Shown here piece after piece: positions 52,199 to 61,761 of a stretch of DNA of 64,000 nucleotides; positions within the stretch are counted from its first letter, which is position 1; every line of letters starts with the position of its first letter. Source of the stretch: a bacterium (GTDB lineage Bacteria; Armatimonadota; Abditibacteriia; Abditibacteriales; Abditibacteriaceae). The stretch lies in assembly GCA_004172935.1 (NCBI GenBank), contig SDZD01000004.1, positions 179,260 through 243,259 of the forward strand. The letters are read 5' to 3'. The notes under the pieces were generated by a model. The model worked only from the letters and a program-made list of their open reading frames with translations. It did no database searches and was not told the DNA's origin. The position numbers and the translations under genes were made by a program.

Positions 52199-55100
52199 AT
52201 GAGGCGCCTGAAATTTTCCCTGCTTTTGATCGAAGATAGCGAGGTCGACTACCTCATCTTGAGCGAACTGCTGACGGAAATCGAAACCATCGACATCGAG
52301 GTCGAGTGGATGCCTGACTACGAGCAGGCTCTTCGATCTCTTCCCCATGCCCGTCACGATGTATGTTTGCTCGATCATAATCTCGGCAAGCGCACCGGGC
52401 TTGAGTTGTTGCAGGGGCTGGCGGGGCAATGCGATGTCCCCATCATAGTGCTGACGGGCAGTGAAAACTACCATATCGACGCCGCTGCCATGGCTGCTGG
52501 CGCCACCGACTACCTCGTCAAAGGCAATCTCACCCCATCCCAGTTGGAAAGGTCTATTCGCTATGCCATCCAGCACAAATCCAGCGAACGTTCGTTGATT
52601 CAGGCCCAGCGCCTCACCCAATCCATTGTCGATAGCCTCCCCGATAAGATCGCCGTACTCAATAATCAGGGTGTGATTGTAGCCGTCAACCAGGCTTGGA
52701 CTGCTCTAAGCCCTGACAACTGTTTTCCCGGAGCCGGAGATTCCGTAGGAGTCGACCTTCTTTCTAAATTCACCGAAATTCTCGAGCCTGAGATGCAAGT
52801 CATTGGCGAAGGAATACGCGGCGCCATCCAAAGCGGAGCCGTAAATGGAGACAGGCTTTACTCCCGCCAGTTTCCATGTACTCACCACGCCCAGCAACAA
52901 TGGTTCGAACTCAATGTCTCCCACCTCAAAGGCAGCAACCCACCTTTGGTGATGCTGGCACTCGAAAATATAACCGATCGACACCAAAACGAAGAGCATC
53001 TCCGCGTTAGCGAAGCGAACATGATTCAGGCTCAGGAGATGGCGTCACTGGGAAGTTGGGAGTACATCCAAATGTCTCCGAACGGCACATCCGCTCGTTT
53101 CTGGTCGGACGAAACATTCCGAATCCTTGGCTACCTTCCCCACGAGGTTGATCCCACCTTCGAAAATTTCCTCCGCGTCATCCATCCAGACGACCGCGAT
53201 TCTTTCACCAACTATCTGGAGCATTATAAGGACAGCCAAACTTCGTTCGTCATCGACCATCGCTTGCTTCGTGATGATGGTTCCGTGCGTTATGTTCAGG
53301 AGCGTGTCGCTCGTGTCACCGATGCTTTGGGCACGACCATCAAGTGGGTGGGTACTGTTCAAGATGTCACCGAGCGCACCAGAGAGGAGGCACAGTTTCG
53401 CTTCCAGCAAACCTTGCTCGAAGCCCAATCAGAAGAGTCCTTGGACGGAATTTTGGTCGTCTCGCCCACCGGGCAGGTACTCTCCTGTAATCAGAATTTT
53501 CTGCGCCTTTGGAGCCTTCCGCAAAAAGTAATGGATGATAGAGATGGCGAGACAATCGTTAAGGCCATCTATGAAAAACTCGGCAACCCCGAACAATTTC
53601 TCGCCACAGTTCACTATCTCTATGGTCATACGCAGGAGCGCAGCCACGATGAAGTCGAGTTGTTGGATGGGCGCGTCCTTGAAAGGCACAGCTCCCCCGT
53701 TGCCGACTCGGATGGCTTTTATTATGGCCGCGTCTGGTACTTCCGCGACATCACCGAAAGAAAGCGCGCCGAGCGTGAACTCCGTGACAGCGAAGCCCGT
53801 TTCAAGGGCATCGTTTCAAACGTGCCGGGGCTGGTCTACCAATTCGTTTCAAAGCCCGACGGCACTGTCGAATTTCCGTTTATAAGCCAGGGCAGTGTGG
53901 AGCTGGTCGGATTGAAGCCAGAGGAAATCCGCAATAACGCTGACCTTCTTATGGGCCTGACTTATGTCGATGACCTGGAAAGTTTCAGCCAGAGCATCGA
54001 AAAAGCGGTTTCCAGAAAAGAGCCTTGGCACTGGGAGGGACGGCAGCAATTGGCTTCTGGCGAAGTCAAATGGGTTCAAGGCGTATCGCATCCCCGCCAA
54101 CTCGAAGACGGCAGTACCTTATGGGATGGACTTCTAATCGACATCACCAAGCGTAAGGAAGCCGAAGAAGAGCGAGACCGCTTTTTCACTCTTTCGATTG
54201 ATATGTTGGCCGTCGTAGGGCGCGATAGTCGTCTCAAGCGCTTCAACGGCGCATTCGAGAAAACGCTTGGCTACTCTGACGAAGTGTTAAGGTCGACCCC
54301 TCTTCTGGATTTCGTCCATCCTGACGATCTGCAAGAAACCATTACCCACATGGGTAATTTCGAGACCGGAACAGCGGACGTTGACTTCACCAATCGTAAT
54401 ATCTGCCACGATGGCTCCATTAAGTGGCTATCATGGCACGCCGTGCTATTCGAAGGTCTGTTCTATGTTGTAGCCCACGACATAACCCCTATGGTTAAGG
54501 CCGATTCCGCGCTACGGCAAGCCAACGAAGACTTGGAGCAAAGGGTTGTTGTGCGCACCAAAGAACTCGCGACCGCTAACGAAGAACTGCGCGTTGAGAA
54601 CGTCGAACGCCAGATGGCTACCAGCGCGCTCCGCGACTTGGCCGAAGCCTATCGAATTGCCAAAGAACAATCCGAGGTTGCCAACCGTGCCAAAAGCGAG
54701 TTCCTATCGCGCATGAGTCATGAATTGCGCACCCCGCTCAACGCCATACTCGGCTTCGGCGAAATTCTTCAGGGGGCGGCCTTAGGCTCCGAAGAAAAAG
54801 AACACGTTGGGCAAATTATCCACGGTGGTTGGCATCTTCTCGATTTAATCAACGAAATCCTCGATATATCGCGTGTCGAAACTGGTGCCCTCGATTTGTC
54901 TCTCGAACCCGTTTCCTTAAACGACATCATCAACGAATCGTGCGCTCTGGTAAAACCGCTGGCTGCCCAGCGTAATGTGCGTCTCGACACCGGGGCCATC
55001 TCAAATCGGCCATATTTCGTGATGGCAGATCGGCAACGCCTAAAGCAAGTTATCATCAACTTGCTTTCCAATGCCATCAAATACAATCGCGTTAATGGAC

Positions 55101-56281
55101 AGGTAGCGCTTCATTGCGATTCAACTCCCAATGGGCGTCTTCGCATCGCGGTTCAAGATACTGGCGTGGGAATTTCTTCGGAGGATAAGAAGAAGCTATT
55201 CGTTCCATTTGAACGACTGAACACAATGGAGTCCGCCGTCGAAGGTACTGGTCTTGGGTTGGCTCTATCCAAGCATCTCGTCACGGCTATGGGAGGTCAA
55301 ATCGAAGTAGAGAGTACAATCGGCACAGGCAGTACCTTCCTCATCGAACTCGCCGAAACGAATGCGGACGAGAAACCTGTAACTGGAGGGAAAGAAAAGA
55401 AATCTCTCTCTGGAGAAGTGCTATCCAGAGACTTGGTCGTGCCCGACCGTTCTCATTTGGTCTTAAGCATCGAAGATAATTCAGCTAATCAACTTCTGCT
55501 TCAGCAAATCTTGGCCCGGCACCCGGAAGTAGCCTTGATGAGCGCCTCGAATGGTAAGCGCGGCCTTGGCCTCGCCATCGGCCACCGTCCAAGCCTCATT
55601 CTGCTTAATTTGAATCTCCCCGACATCTCTGGAGAAGAAGTCCTCGGTCATCTCAAGCGAGACGTCATCACAAAAGATATTCCGGTAATTGTAGTCAGTG
55701 CCGACGCTATCCCACTTCGGGCCGAGCGGCTTCTTACTGCGGGAGCACACGCATATCTAACCAAGCCCTACAACGCAGAACAGTTACTGGCGGCGATAGA
55801 AGCAGCGCTTCAAGTGCCCCAACCGGAATTGTTATCAACTTCAAATGCCATTTCTAGCCCATCAGTTGCAGAAATGCCAATGCTCCCGCAACCTGAATCA
55901 TCACCAGAATTTCGTCCCCTTCGGATTTTGGTCGCTGAAGATAACCTCGTCAATCAAAAAGTAATTTCTCTGCAACTCCAGAAATTGGGCCACCGACCTT
56001 GCGTTTGCAATAATGGTGAAATTGTGGTCGAGGAATGGAAGAAGGGGCATTACGACCTCATTCTCATGGATTGCCAGATGCCCATCAAAGATGGCTATAC
56101 CGCGACTCGTGAAATCCGCCTTCTCGAAGATGGTAAAAAACACATTCCCATCATCGCGCTCACGGCCAACGCAATGGCCGAAGACCGCGAAAGGAGCTTG
56201 GCTGCGGGGATGGACGGCCACCTCAGCAAGCCCCTCAAACGCGATGAGCTACATTCAGTGCTGCAAAATATCAGGCGTTGA
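52199..56281 (+). CDS. Hybrid sensor histidine kinase: REC, five PAS, HisKA, HATPase, two REC
   Basis: 1360 residues, no membrane helix, so a cytoplasmic sensor. In order: N-terminal receiver (1-125, acceptor Asp in CLLDHNLG), five PAS domains (about 140-265, 270-400, 405-525, 530-650, 655-770), a coiled coil, HisKA with FLSRMSHELRTPLNAILGFG (His841), HATPase_c (NLLSNAIKYN; EGTGLGLALSK), and two C-terminal receivers. The last (about 1240-1355) is canonical with LILMDCQMP. The middle one (about 1085-1200) has Asn1137 where the acceptor Asp should be (LILLNLNLPD) but keeps the acidic pocket and the TKP lysine. It probably senses redox or ligands through PAS. It lies just before a classical two-component pair. 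Confidence 0.93.
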   Translation: MRRLKFSLLLIEDSEVDYLILSELLTEIETIDIEVEWMPDYEQALRSLPHARHDVCLLDHNLGKRTGLELLQGLAGQCDVPIIVLTGSENYHIDAAAMAAGATDYLVKGNLTPSQLERSIRYAIQHKSSERSLIQAQRLTQSIVDSLPDKIAVLNNQGVIVAVNQAWTALSPDNCFPGAGDSVGVDLLSKFTEILEPEMQVIGEGIRGAIQSGAVNGDRLYSRQFPCTHHAQQQWFELNVSHLKGSNPPLVMLALENITDRHQNEEHLRVSEANMIQAQEMASLGSWEYIQMSPNGTSARFWSDETFRILGYLPHEVDPTFENFLRVIHPDDRDSFTNYLEHYKDSQTSFVIDHRLLRDDGSVRYVQERVARVTDALGTTIKWVGTVQDVTERTREEAQFRFQQTLLEAQSEESLDGILVVSPTGQVLSCNQNFLRLWSLPQKVMDDRDGETIVKAIYEKLGNPEQFLATVHYLYGHTQERSHDEVELLDGRVLERHSSPVADSDGFYYGRVWYFRDITERKRAERELRDSEARFKGIVSNVPGLVYQFVSKPDGTVEFPFISQGSVELVGLKPEEIRNNADLLMGLTYVDDLESFSQSIEKAVSRKEPWHWEGRQQLASGEVKWVQGVSHPRQLEDGSTLWDGLLIDITKRKEAEEERDRFFTLSIDMLAVVGRDSRLKRFNGAFEKTLGYSDEVLRSTPLLDFVHPDDLQETITHMGNFETGTADVDFTNRNICHDGSIKWLSWHAVLFEGLFYVVAHDITPMVKADSALRQANEDLEQRVVVRTKELATANEELRVENVERQMATSALRDLAEAYRIAKEQSEVANRAKSEFLSRMSHELRTPLNAILGFGEILQGAALGSEEKEHVGQIIHGGWHLLDLINEILDISRVETGALDLSLEPVSLNDIINESCALVKPLAAQRNVRLDTGAISNRPYFVMADRQRLKQVIINLLSNAIKYNRVNGQVALHCDSTPNGRLRIAVQDTGVGISSEDKKKLFVPFERLNTMESAVEGTGLGLALSKHLVTAMGGQIEVESTIGTGSTFLIELAETNADEKPVTGGKEKKSLSGEVLSRDLVVPDRSHLVLSIEDNSANQLLLQQILARHPEVALMSASNGKRGLGLAIGHRPSLILLNLNLPDISGEEVLGHLKRDVITKDIPVIVVSADAIPLRAERLLTAGAHAYLTKPYNAEQLLAAIEAALQVPQPELLSTSNAISSPSVAEMPMLPQPESSPEFRPLRILVAEDNLVNQKVISLQLQKLGHRPCVCNNGEIVVEEWKKGHYDLILMDCQMPIKDGYTATREIRLLEDGKKHIPIIALTANAMAEDRERSLAAGMDGHLSKPLKRDELHSVLQNIRR

Positions 56282-56386
56282 GTTCAATTCGCCAGAGGAT
56301 TGCAAACTCTGGTGTAACCCATATCTTCTGTCCTATTACGCCGCCACAGTAGAAATAGAAGAAACGGGTCTGACACACTGCTGGCT

Positions 56387-57061
56387 ATGAATGTTTTGAT
56401 CATCGAAGATTCCCCTGCCATTGCGCGCGCCCTGCGGGATGCAACGCAGGAAGTCGGATACGCTCCCCATGTTGAACACGACGGCAAGGCAGGCTTCCTG
56501 CGTGCCCAGGCCGAAAACTTCGACCTCATCCTGCTCGATTGGATGCTACCGTCCATGAATGGCGTCGAGGTTTGCCGCCAACTCCGCGAGCGTGGCGTTA
56601 AGTCGCTCATCCTCATCATTACGGCCCGCGACACTCAGGAAGACAAAATCATCGGCCTTGATGCTGGTGCCGATGACTACATCGTCAAACCCTTTCAGGT
56701 CGGCGAACTGTTGGCCCGCATGAGGGCGCTCCTGCGTCGTCAAGGGCAGGGCAGTGGTCAACCCGTCCTCAACGTCGGCGACCTCCACCTCGACCCCGCC
56801 ACTCGTCTCGCCCGCCGCGCCCAAAAGAACATCAATCTGTCGGCCACCGAATACTCGCTGCTCGAATATCTCATGCGTCACGCGGGCCGCACCCTCACCC
56901 GTTCGCAAATTCTCGAACACGTCTGGCAATACGATTTTGGCGGTTCGGACAACGTCCTCGATTGCTATATCTCCTACCTCCGCCAGAAAATCGACAAGGG
57001 CGCCGAGATGCGCCTCATCCATACCGTGCGCGGAGTCGGGTTTCGCTTGGGAGTCGAGTAA
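56387..57061 (+). CDS. OmpR/PhoB-type response regulator
   Basis: 224 residues. The receiver domain (1-120) has the acidic pair in LIIEDSPAIARAL, the acceptor Asp in LILLDWMLPSMNG, and the Lys in YIVKPFQ. Residues 130-222 form the winged helix with SATEYSLLEYLMRHAGRTLT and DCYISYLRQKIDKGA. It binds DNA when phosphorylated by its partner, which starts 2 bp after the stop. Likely targets include the genes that follow (small basic protein and split MprF system), but this is from position only. Confidence 0.95.
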   Translation: MNVLIIEDSPAIARALRDATQEVGYAPHVEHDGKAGFLRAQAENFDLILLDWMLPSMNGVEVCRQLRERGVKSLILIITARDTQEDKIIGLDAGADDYIVKPFQVGELLARMRALLRRQGQGSGQPVLNVGDLHLDPATRLARRAQKNINLSATEYSLLEYLMRHAGRTLTRSQILEHVWQYDFGGSDNVLDCYISYLRQKIDKGAEMRLIHTVRGVGFRLGVE

Positions 57062-57063
57062 TC

Positions 57064-58401
57064 ATGTTGGCTTCGATGAGGGGACGCCTCACGTTGGCGT
57101 TCGCCTCGTTCATCGCCCTCTTCATGGTGCTGCTGTGTTCGGGAGCTGTGTTGTACGCGGGGCGTCTCGAAGCCGCGCAATTGGCTGAATCACTCGAATT
57201 ACACGCCGAAAAATACCGCCACGACTTGAACGACGAGCGCCAACAACCCCGAACCCCGCGCGACTGGCAGGTTTTTCTCAACCGGGAAAACAGCACTCTC
57301 CGCGATAGGCCGCTTTCAATGCTCGTTCTCGATAAGCAGCAGAGAGTAGTCGCGCGAACCCACGGTAACGGCCCTGTGTGGCCTTTGAGCGGCGACTGGC
57401 TCGTTGAAACCGTCCAAACTCGCGACTTCACGCTGATTCTGGCCGCCCGTTGGTATTCGACACAGCGTGAGATGCGCCAACTCACTTGGACTCTCGCTCT
57501 TATTGCCGTGGGAGTAGTGGTCGCGACAGCATTGGGTTCGTGGCTCCTCGTCGGGCGAGTTCTATCGCCCATCGACAAACTGGCTCAGGGCGCGCGCACC
57601 GCCTCCGCCGAAGACTTGCGCGTTCGGCTTGCCCTGCCTTCGCGTGATGCCGAGGTCGTCGCTCTTGTCGCTACCCTGAACGACTTCCTCGACCGTCAGG
57701 CCCGCACTGCTCAAAGCCGCGAGCGCTTCTACGCCGCCGCATCACACGAACTACGAACCCCTATTCAGGGCCTCACCGCCTTGCTAGAAGTCGGACTGTC
57801 GCGCCCACGCACCGATGAGCAATGGCATGAACTGGGAGGGGAAGCACTACAGGAAAGTCGCCGCTTAGGCGCCCTAGTCCAAGACCTACTGGCGCTCAAT
57901 CAACTTGAAAACCAGACCGTGACTCCACCCGCCAGCGAAATAGACATCGCCGACATCATCGAGCGTATGGTGGTGCAACTGCAACCCCAGATTCAAGCCA
58001 AATCGCTCCACCTCTCCCTCGATTTACCCGACGATGCTCTGGCAAATATGCCCTGGAGCCATGTCGAGATATTATTGCGCAACCTCATCAGCAACGCCAT
58101 TAAATATGCCCTCGATGGAACTGACGTTCGTATTCTGTTGCGCCGCGAAGCACCAACCTTCTATTTCTCCGTTTGGAACCGTGCCGACCTACCGCCCGAC
58201 TTGGAAGCCGACAAACTATTCGAGCCGTTCTTCCGCCTCGATGAAGCCAGGCAGTCCACGACCGAAGGCAACGGTTTAGGCTTGGCCTTAGTTGCCTCCA
58301 TCTGTCGAGTTAATGGTTGGAAACTGCAACTCCACCCCGAAAATCACGGTCTACTGGCCACTGTCGAACTCACCGAAAGCGAAGAAAGCAAGAACCTGTG
58401 A
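57064..58401 (+). CDS. Membrane sensor histidine kinase
   Basis: 445 residues from ATG at 57064 (a second Met 4 codons on is equally good). Two membrane helices (about 12-32 and 142-165) flank a periplasmic sensor loop of about 105 residues. A HAMP domain (LLVGRVLSPIDKLAQGARTA) leads to HisKA (YAAASHELRTPIQGLTALLE) and HATPase_c (NLISNAIKYALDG; TEGNGLGLALV). It autophosphorylates on the His and passes phosphate to the OmpR-type partner. The small periplasmic sensor and the downstream lipid-modifying genes suggest sensing of cationic peptides or membrane damage, by analogy only. Confidence 0.93.
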   Translation: MLASMRGRLTLAFASFIALFMVLLCSGAVLYAGRLEAAQLAESLELHAEKYRHDLNDERQQPRTPRDWQVFLNRENSTLRDRPLSMLVLDKQQRVVARTHGNGPVWPLSGDWLVETVQTRDFTLILAARWYSTQREMRQLTWTLALIAVGVVVATALGSWLLVGRVLSPIDKLAQGARTASAEDLRVRLALPSRDAEVVALVATLNDFLDRQARTAQSRERFYAAASHELRTPIQGLTALLEVGLSRPRTDEQWHELGGEALQESRRLGALVQDLLALNQLENQTVTPPASEIDIADIIERMVVQLQPQIQAKSLHLSLDLPDDALANMPWSHVEILLRNLISNAIKYALDGTDVRILLRREAPTFYFSVWNRADLPPDLEADKLFEPFFRLDEARQSTTEGNGLGLALVASICRVNGWKLQLHPENHGLLATVELTESEESKNL

Positions 58402-58506
58402 ACCTTACAGACAACTCCCATCTGGTTCTCATAATTCTCCCAGAAAACTACGTCAAATTTAGGTGTTAGTTGGCGAGAGCTTCTCGCCCACGGGGAAAAC
58501 ACTTCC

Positions 58507-58803
58507 ATGAAAACCAACATCACTTTGCTGCGCTTTGCCACTGCTACCTCCTTTCTGGCCCTTACCTTTGTTGCCAACGCTGCAACCCCGTCCACAAAGC
58601 CAGCGCCCAAAGTAGTCGCCCCTAAAATGACGACCGCCAAAATAGTGGCAAAAACGCCCGCCAAAACAACGACGCGCACAAGCACAACTGGAAAAGCTTC
58701 GCTCGCTACCACAACCCACGCGAAGCACTCCTCTCGTATGGTTCACCATACGAGCGCCAAACCAAAGCCAGTTCAAGCTATCGCGAAACCAGTCAAAGGC
58801 TAA
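58507..58803 (+). CDS. Small, very basic secreted protein
   Basis: 98 residues. Residues 1-25 are a signal peptide (MKTNITLLRFATATSFLALT...ANA-A). The mature part is made almost only of Lys, Ala, Thr, Pro and Ser (KPAPKVVAPKMTTAKIVAKT) and is strongly cationic and probably disordered. GGGGAAAA lies upstream. It follows the sensor kinase by 105 bp and is followed by a hairpin terminator. The composition resembles acid-shock or histone-tail-like periplasmic proteins, but homology cannot be claimed. It may bind anionic envelope polymers. Confidence 0.65.
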   Translation: MKTNITLLRFATATSFLALTFVANAATPSTKPAPKVVAPKMTTAKIVAKTPAKTTTRTSTTGKASLATTTHAKHSSRMVHHTSAKPKPVQAIAKPVKG

Positions 58804-58830
58804 AACCTCTGACTTTATACCCCACAGGGA

Positions 58831-58870
58831 CGAAGCACCGAAGCCGATTAACCTTGACTTCGGTGTTTCG
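58831..58870 (+). terminator. Hairpin terminator upstream of the YbhN-like gene
   Basis: CGAAGCACCGAAG (58831-58843) pairs with CTTCGGTGTTTCG (58858-58870) over 13 bp with one G-T pair, 14-nt loop, then TTATTGCC. It ends the small basic gene transcript, 8 bp before the next start codon; partial read-through into the split MprF genes is possible. Confidence 0.65.
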
Positions 58871-58878
58871 TTATTGCC

Positions 58879-59922
58879 ATGAAACGTTTCGTCTTCCCCT
58901 TGCTTTGCGCCTTGTTCCTCCTCTTCGTGTGGTTCAATCGCGCTCAGGCCGATTCTTTCTGGCACGTACTCAAAGGCGCCTCGCTGCTACCACTTCTTGT
59001 TGCGGTCTCACTACAAGTCGGTACTCTGCTCAACCAACCTGCGCTCTTTCAATCGCTCTATACCCTCGTAGGCATCGAAGTAAAATGGCGCGAACTCCTG
59101 CCCGTCGTTTTGGCGGGCCGCTTTATCAACGTCGTTGCTCCCGCAGCCGGATTAGGTGAAACGGCTCTTCTATTCGAGCAAGCCAAAAGGCGCGGATGGC
59201 AAGCCTCGCGCGTCGCCGTCGTCACCACACTCTATTTCGCTCTCAACTTCGCCGTATTCGCCCTCATTCTAGTAGCTGGCTTCGCATTTTTAGCCGCAAG
59301 AGGCGACCTGAAAAGTTTCGAACTAGTAGCCGCAGTCCCTTTGCTATTGGGCCTTTGCGCGGGCATTTTTATTCTCTTCTGGATTGCCCGCCGTCCCGAG
59401 GCCTTCGCACAACGCGCTCAGCAACTCACGCAAAAACTGCCGCGCCGCATACGTGACCGCTTCGACGTTCTAGCCTCTCCCGATGAGGCCGTAATGAACT
59501 TTTCGGCTTCCCTACGTTCATTGCCCACTACACGCGCTGGTTGGGTTCGCCCCATCATTCATGCCCTGTTAGTCGATCTCCTTGAAATCGCCGTTCTAGG
59601 GGCATGTATGGCTGCATTCAAAGTTCCAGTTTCGCCAGCGCTCCTACTCGCAGGTTATGCCGTTGGGACCCTCTTCACCATCGTCTCAATTTCTCCGCAA
59701 GGCTTGGGCGCCGTTGAGGGCGCCCTTGGCGCCACCCTTGTTTCTCTGGGCCTTCCACTCACTCAGGCTACCGCAATTGTCTTGCTGTATCGCGGACTTA
59801 GTTTCTGGCTCCCTCTGTTAGTCGGCTTGGCCGCCACCCGCGTTTGGGCGAAAAACCTCGCCCTTTCGTCGCCCCCTGCCGTCGCTCCCCAAATGCCTTT
59901 ACCCAACCAAAACTCGCGCTGA
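58879..59922 (+). CDS. YbhN/MprF-N-type membrane protein (lipid flippase half)
   Basis: 347 residues with about eight membrane helices. It matches the lysylphosphatidylglycerol synthetase TM region family: VVLAGRFINVVAPAAGLGET, LYFALNFAVFALILVAGFAF, and the C-terminal ISPQGLGAVEGALGATLVSL. In full-length MprF this domain flips aminoacylated lipid to the outer leaflet. Here it is a separate protein, and the synthase half is encoded next, 84 bp downstream. The enzymatic partner and position support a flippase role. It starts 8 bp after a terminator stem, so it may have its own promoter within that stem region. Confidence 0.85.
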   Translation: MKRFVFPLLCALFLLFVWFNRAQADSFWHVLKGASLLPLLVAVSLQVGTLLNQPALFQSLYTLVGIEVKWRELLPVVLAGRFINVVAPAAGLGETALLFEQAKRRGWQASRVAVVTTLYFALNFAVFALILVAGFAFLAARGDLKSFELVAAVPLLLGLCAGIFILFWIARRPEAFAQRAQQLTQKLPRRIRDRFDVLASPDEAVMNFSASLRSLPTTRAGWVRPIIHALLVDLLEIAVLGACMAAFKVPVSPALLLAGYAVGTLFTIVSISPQGLGAVEGALGATLVSLGLPLTQATAIVLLYRGLSFWLPLLVGLAATRVWAKNLALSSPPAVAPQMPLPNQNSR

Positions 59923-60006
59923 TTTGCGTTCTCAAGAAACTCCCAGAAAGACCTCAGAGTACGTCCAGAACGCCCGTTCACACTGCCCAAAGTGCAAACC
60001 ACCGAG

Positions 60007-61761
60007 ATGGATACTCCACTTCCCAACGACGCAGAGCAGAACTCTGAAAATCCGCCTTCTCTGGCGGATTACTCCTCTCGCACGCCTCGCCGCATTAACC
60101 CCATTTGGGGCGCGCGACTGCCAGCCATCCTGGTTTTCTTTACTGGCCTCGTCAATATCTGGTCTGCCATTACCCCGGCACTGTCAGGTCGTTTGGCATG
60201 GCTCGATCTTGTTCTACCCTTCGATGCCCGCAAACATGGCGCTTTCACTGCTGCACTATTGGGCTTCGCCTTGTTGTTGTTGGCGCAAAGTCTGTGGCGA
60301 CGCAAACAGGTGGCCTGGGCGCTCACTCTGGCCTCGCTTCTGGTTTCCATCCCAATCCATCTCTTCAAAGGTTTCGATTGGGAAGAGGCGATTGTTGCTC
60401 TCGCCATCATTTCCATTTTGTGGCTGACTCGCCGTAACTTCGTGGCACGCTCTGACGCCCCTTCGCTGAAACAGGGAGTCTCGGCCTTGGTCTTCGCCTT
60501 CATCGCCACGCTCGGCTACGGCACTGCAGGATTCTATCTGCTCGATGAGCAATTCAGCGTCAACTTCGATTTAATCTCCTCGCTCCGTCAAACGCTGCTC
60601 ATGTTCACGGAGTTCTCGCCCGCCCAGTCTCAGCCCATCACTCATCACGGAGCCTGGTTTGCCGATTCGATTTACGGCATTGCCCTCTGCTCTTTCACTT
60701 ATGCCGCGTGGATGTTTGCGCGCCCCGTATTGAATCGCCAACCCGCCACTACCACCGAGTACGAAAAGGCCCACGAAATTGTGCAAGCCAACGGCGCGAC
60801 AGCCTTCGCCTTCTGCGCCTTGCTCCCCGATAAGCGCTACTGGTTCTCCGATGGCGGCAGCGTAGTCGCCTATGCCGTGGTCGGTCGCGTTGCGGTAGCG
60901 ATGGGCGACCCCATCGGCCCTACCAACGACCAGAGCGCCGCTATCCTCGGCTTTACCAAATTTTGCCACTCGAACGATTGGCGCCCCGGCTTCTACGAGG
61001 TCTACGACCAAAATCTCGCCGCCCATCGCGCTGCGGGCTTGCAAACGCTGCGTATCGCTCATGAAGCCGTCGTCGATTTGCGTAACTGGTCGACAGCAGG
61101 AAAATCCGGCAAAGATTTCCGCGCCATTCCTAACTCCTTCGCCAAAAGCGGTGTCGTCGCCCGAATGCACGAAGCCCCCCTCTCCGACGAACTGCTGGCG
61201 AAATTGCGCGAGGTTTCCGACGAATGGCTGGTTCACATGAACGGCAGCGAAAAAGCCTTTTCTCTCGGTTGGTTCGATGAAGACTTGCTCCGCGATCATC
61301 CCGTCATGACAGTCGAAGAGGGCGACACCATCTGGGCGTTCGCCAACCTCGTCCCCTGCTTTCAACTCAACGAATGCACCATCGACCTTATGCGCCGTCG
61401 TCAGGACTGCCCCCGCAACACGATGGAGTTCCTTTTCCTCAGCCTGTTTGAGTGGTCTAAAAGCCGTGGCTATGACACCTTCAATCTGGGACCATCGCCA
61501 TTCGCCGGAGTCGGTGAACACGACGAAGACCCTGCCATCGAGCGCGCTCTGAATGGTATCTACGAACACATGAACCGTTTCTACAACTTCAAAGGGTTGC
61601 ACGCTTTCAAGCAGAAATTCCGCCCAATCTGGCGTCCTTTGTACCTGACATGGGATGGTAAAGGTGGTTTGCCCCTCGTTGCTGCTGCCATAATCCGCGC
61701 CGATTCCGGTCAGGATGGGTGGTTCGATTTTGTAATGTCACTGCGTGGAGGTAAAAAATGA
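60007..61761 (+). CDS. mprF: MprF-C-type phosphatidylglycerol aminoacyltransferase
   Basis: 584 residues from ATG at 60007 (an in-frame GTG at 59992 is possible). Residues 30-230 hold about six membrane helices; residues 260-580 are the DUF2156/LPG_synthase_C double-GNAT domain (GATAFAFCALLPDKRYWFSD; AYAVVGRVAVAMGDPIGPTN; NLGPSPFAGVGEHDEDPAIE; HAFKQKFRPIWRPLYL). It should transfer an amino acid, usually Lys or Ala, from tRNA to phosphatidylglycerol, lowering the negative surface charge. Its stop overlaps the esterase start by 4 bp. It follows the YbhN-like flippase half, so the locus is a split MprF. Which amino acid is used cannot be told. Confidence 0.85.
   Translation: MDTPLPNDAEQNSENPPSLADYSSRTPRRINPIWGARLPAILVFFTGLVNIWSAITPALSGRLAWLDLVLPFDARKHGAFTAALLGFALLLLAQSLWRRKQVAWALTLASLLVSIPIHLFKGFDWEEAIVALAIISILWLTRRNFVARSDAPSLKQGVSALVFAFIATLGYGTAGFYLLDEQFSVNFDLISSLRQTLLMFTEFSPAQSQPITHHGAWFADSIYGIALCSFTYAAWMFARPVLNRQPATTTEYEKAHEIVQANGATAFAFCALLPDKRYWFSDGGSVVAYAVVGRVAVAMGDPIGPTNDQSAAILGFTKFCHSNDWRPGFYEVYDQNLAAHRAAGLQTLRIAHEAVVDLRNWSTAGKSGKDFRAIPNSFAKSGVVARMHEAPLSDELLAKLREVSDEWLVHMNGSEKAFSLGWFDEDLLRDHPVMTVEEGDTIWAFANLVPCFQLNECTIDLMRRRQDCPRNTMEFLFLSLFEWSKSRGYDTFNLGPSPFAGVGEHDEDPAIERALNGIYEHMNRFYNFKGLHAFKQKFRPIWRPLYLTWDGKGGLPLVAAAIIRADSGQDGWFDFVMSLRGGKK

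Noticed and set aside
60571..61602. 343-codon open frame on the minus strand
   Set aside because: Antisense to the mprF-type gene, which has clear family motifs; no motif in the antisense frame.
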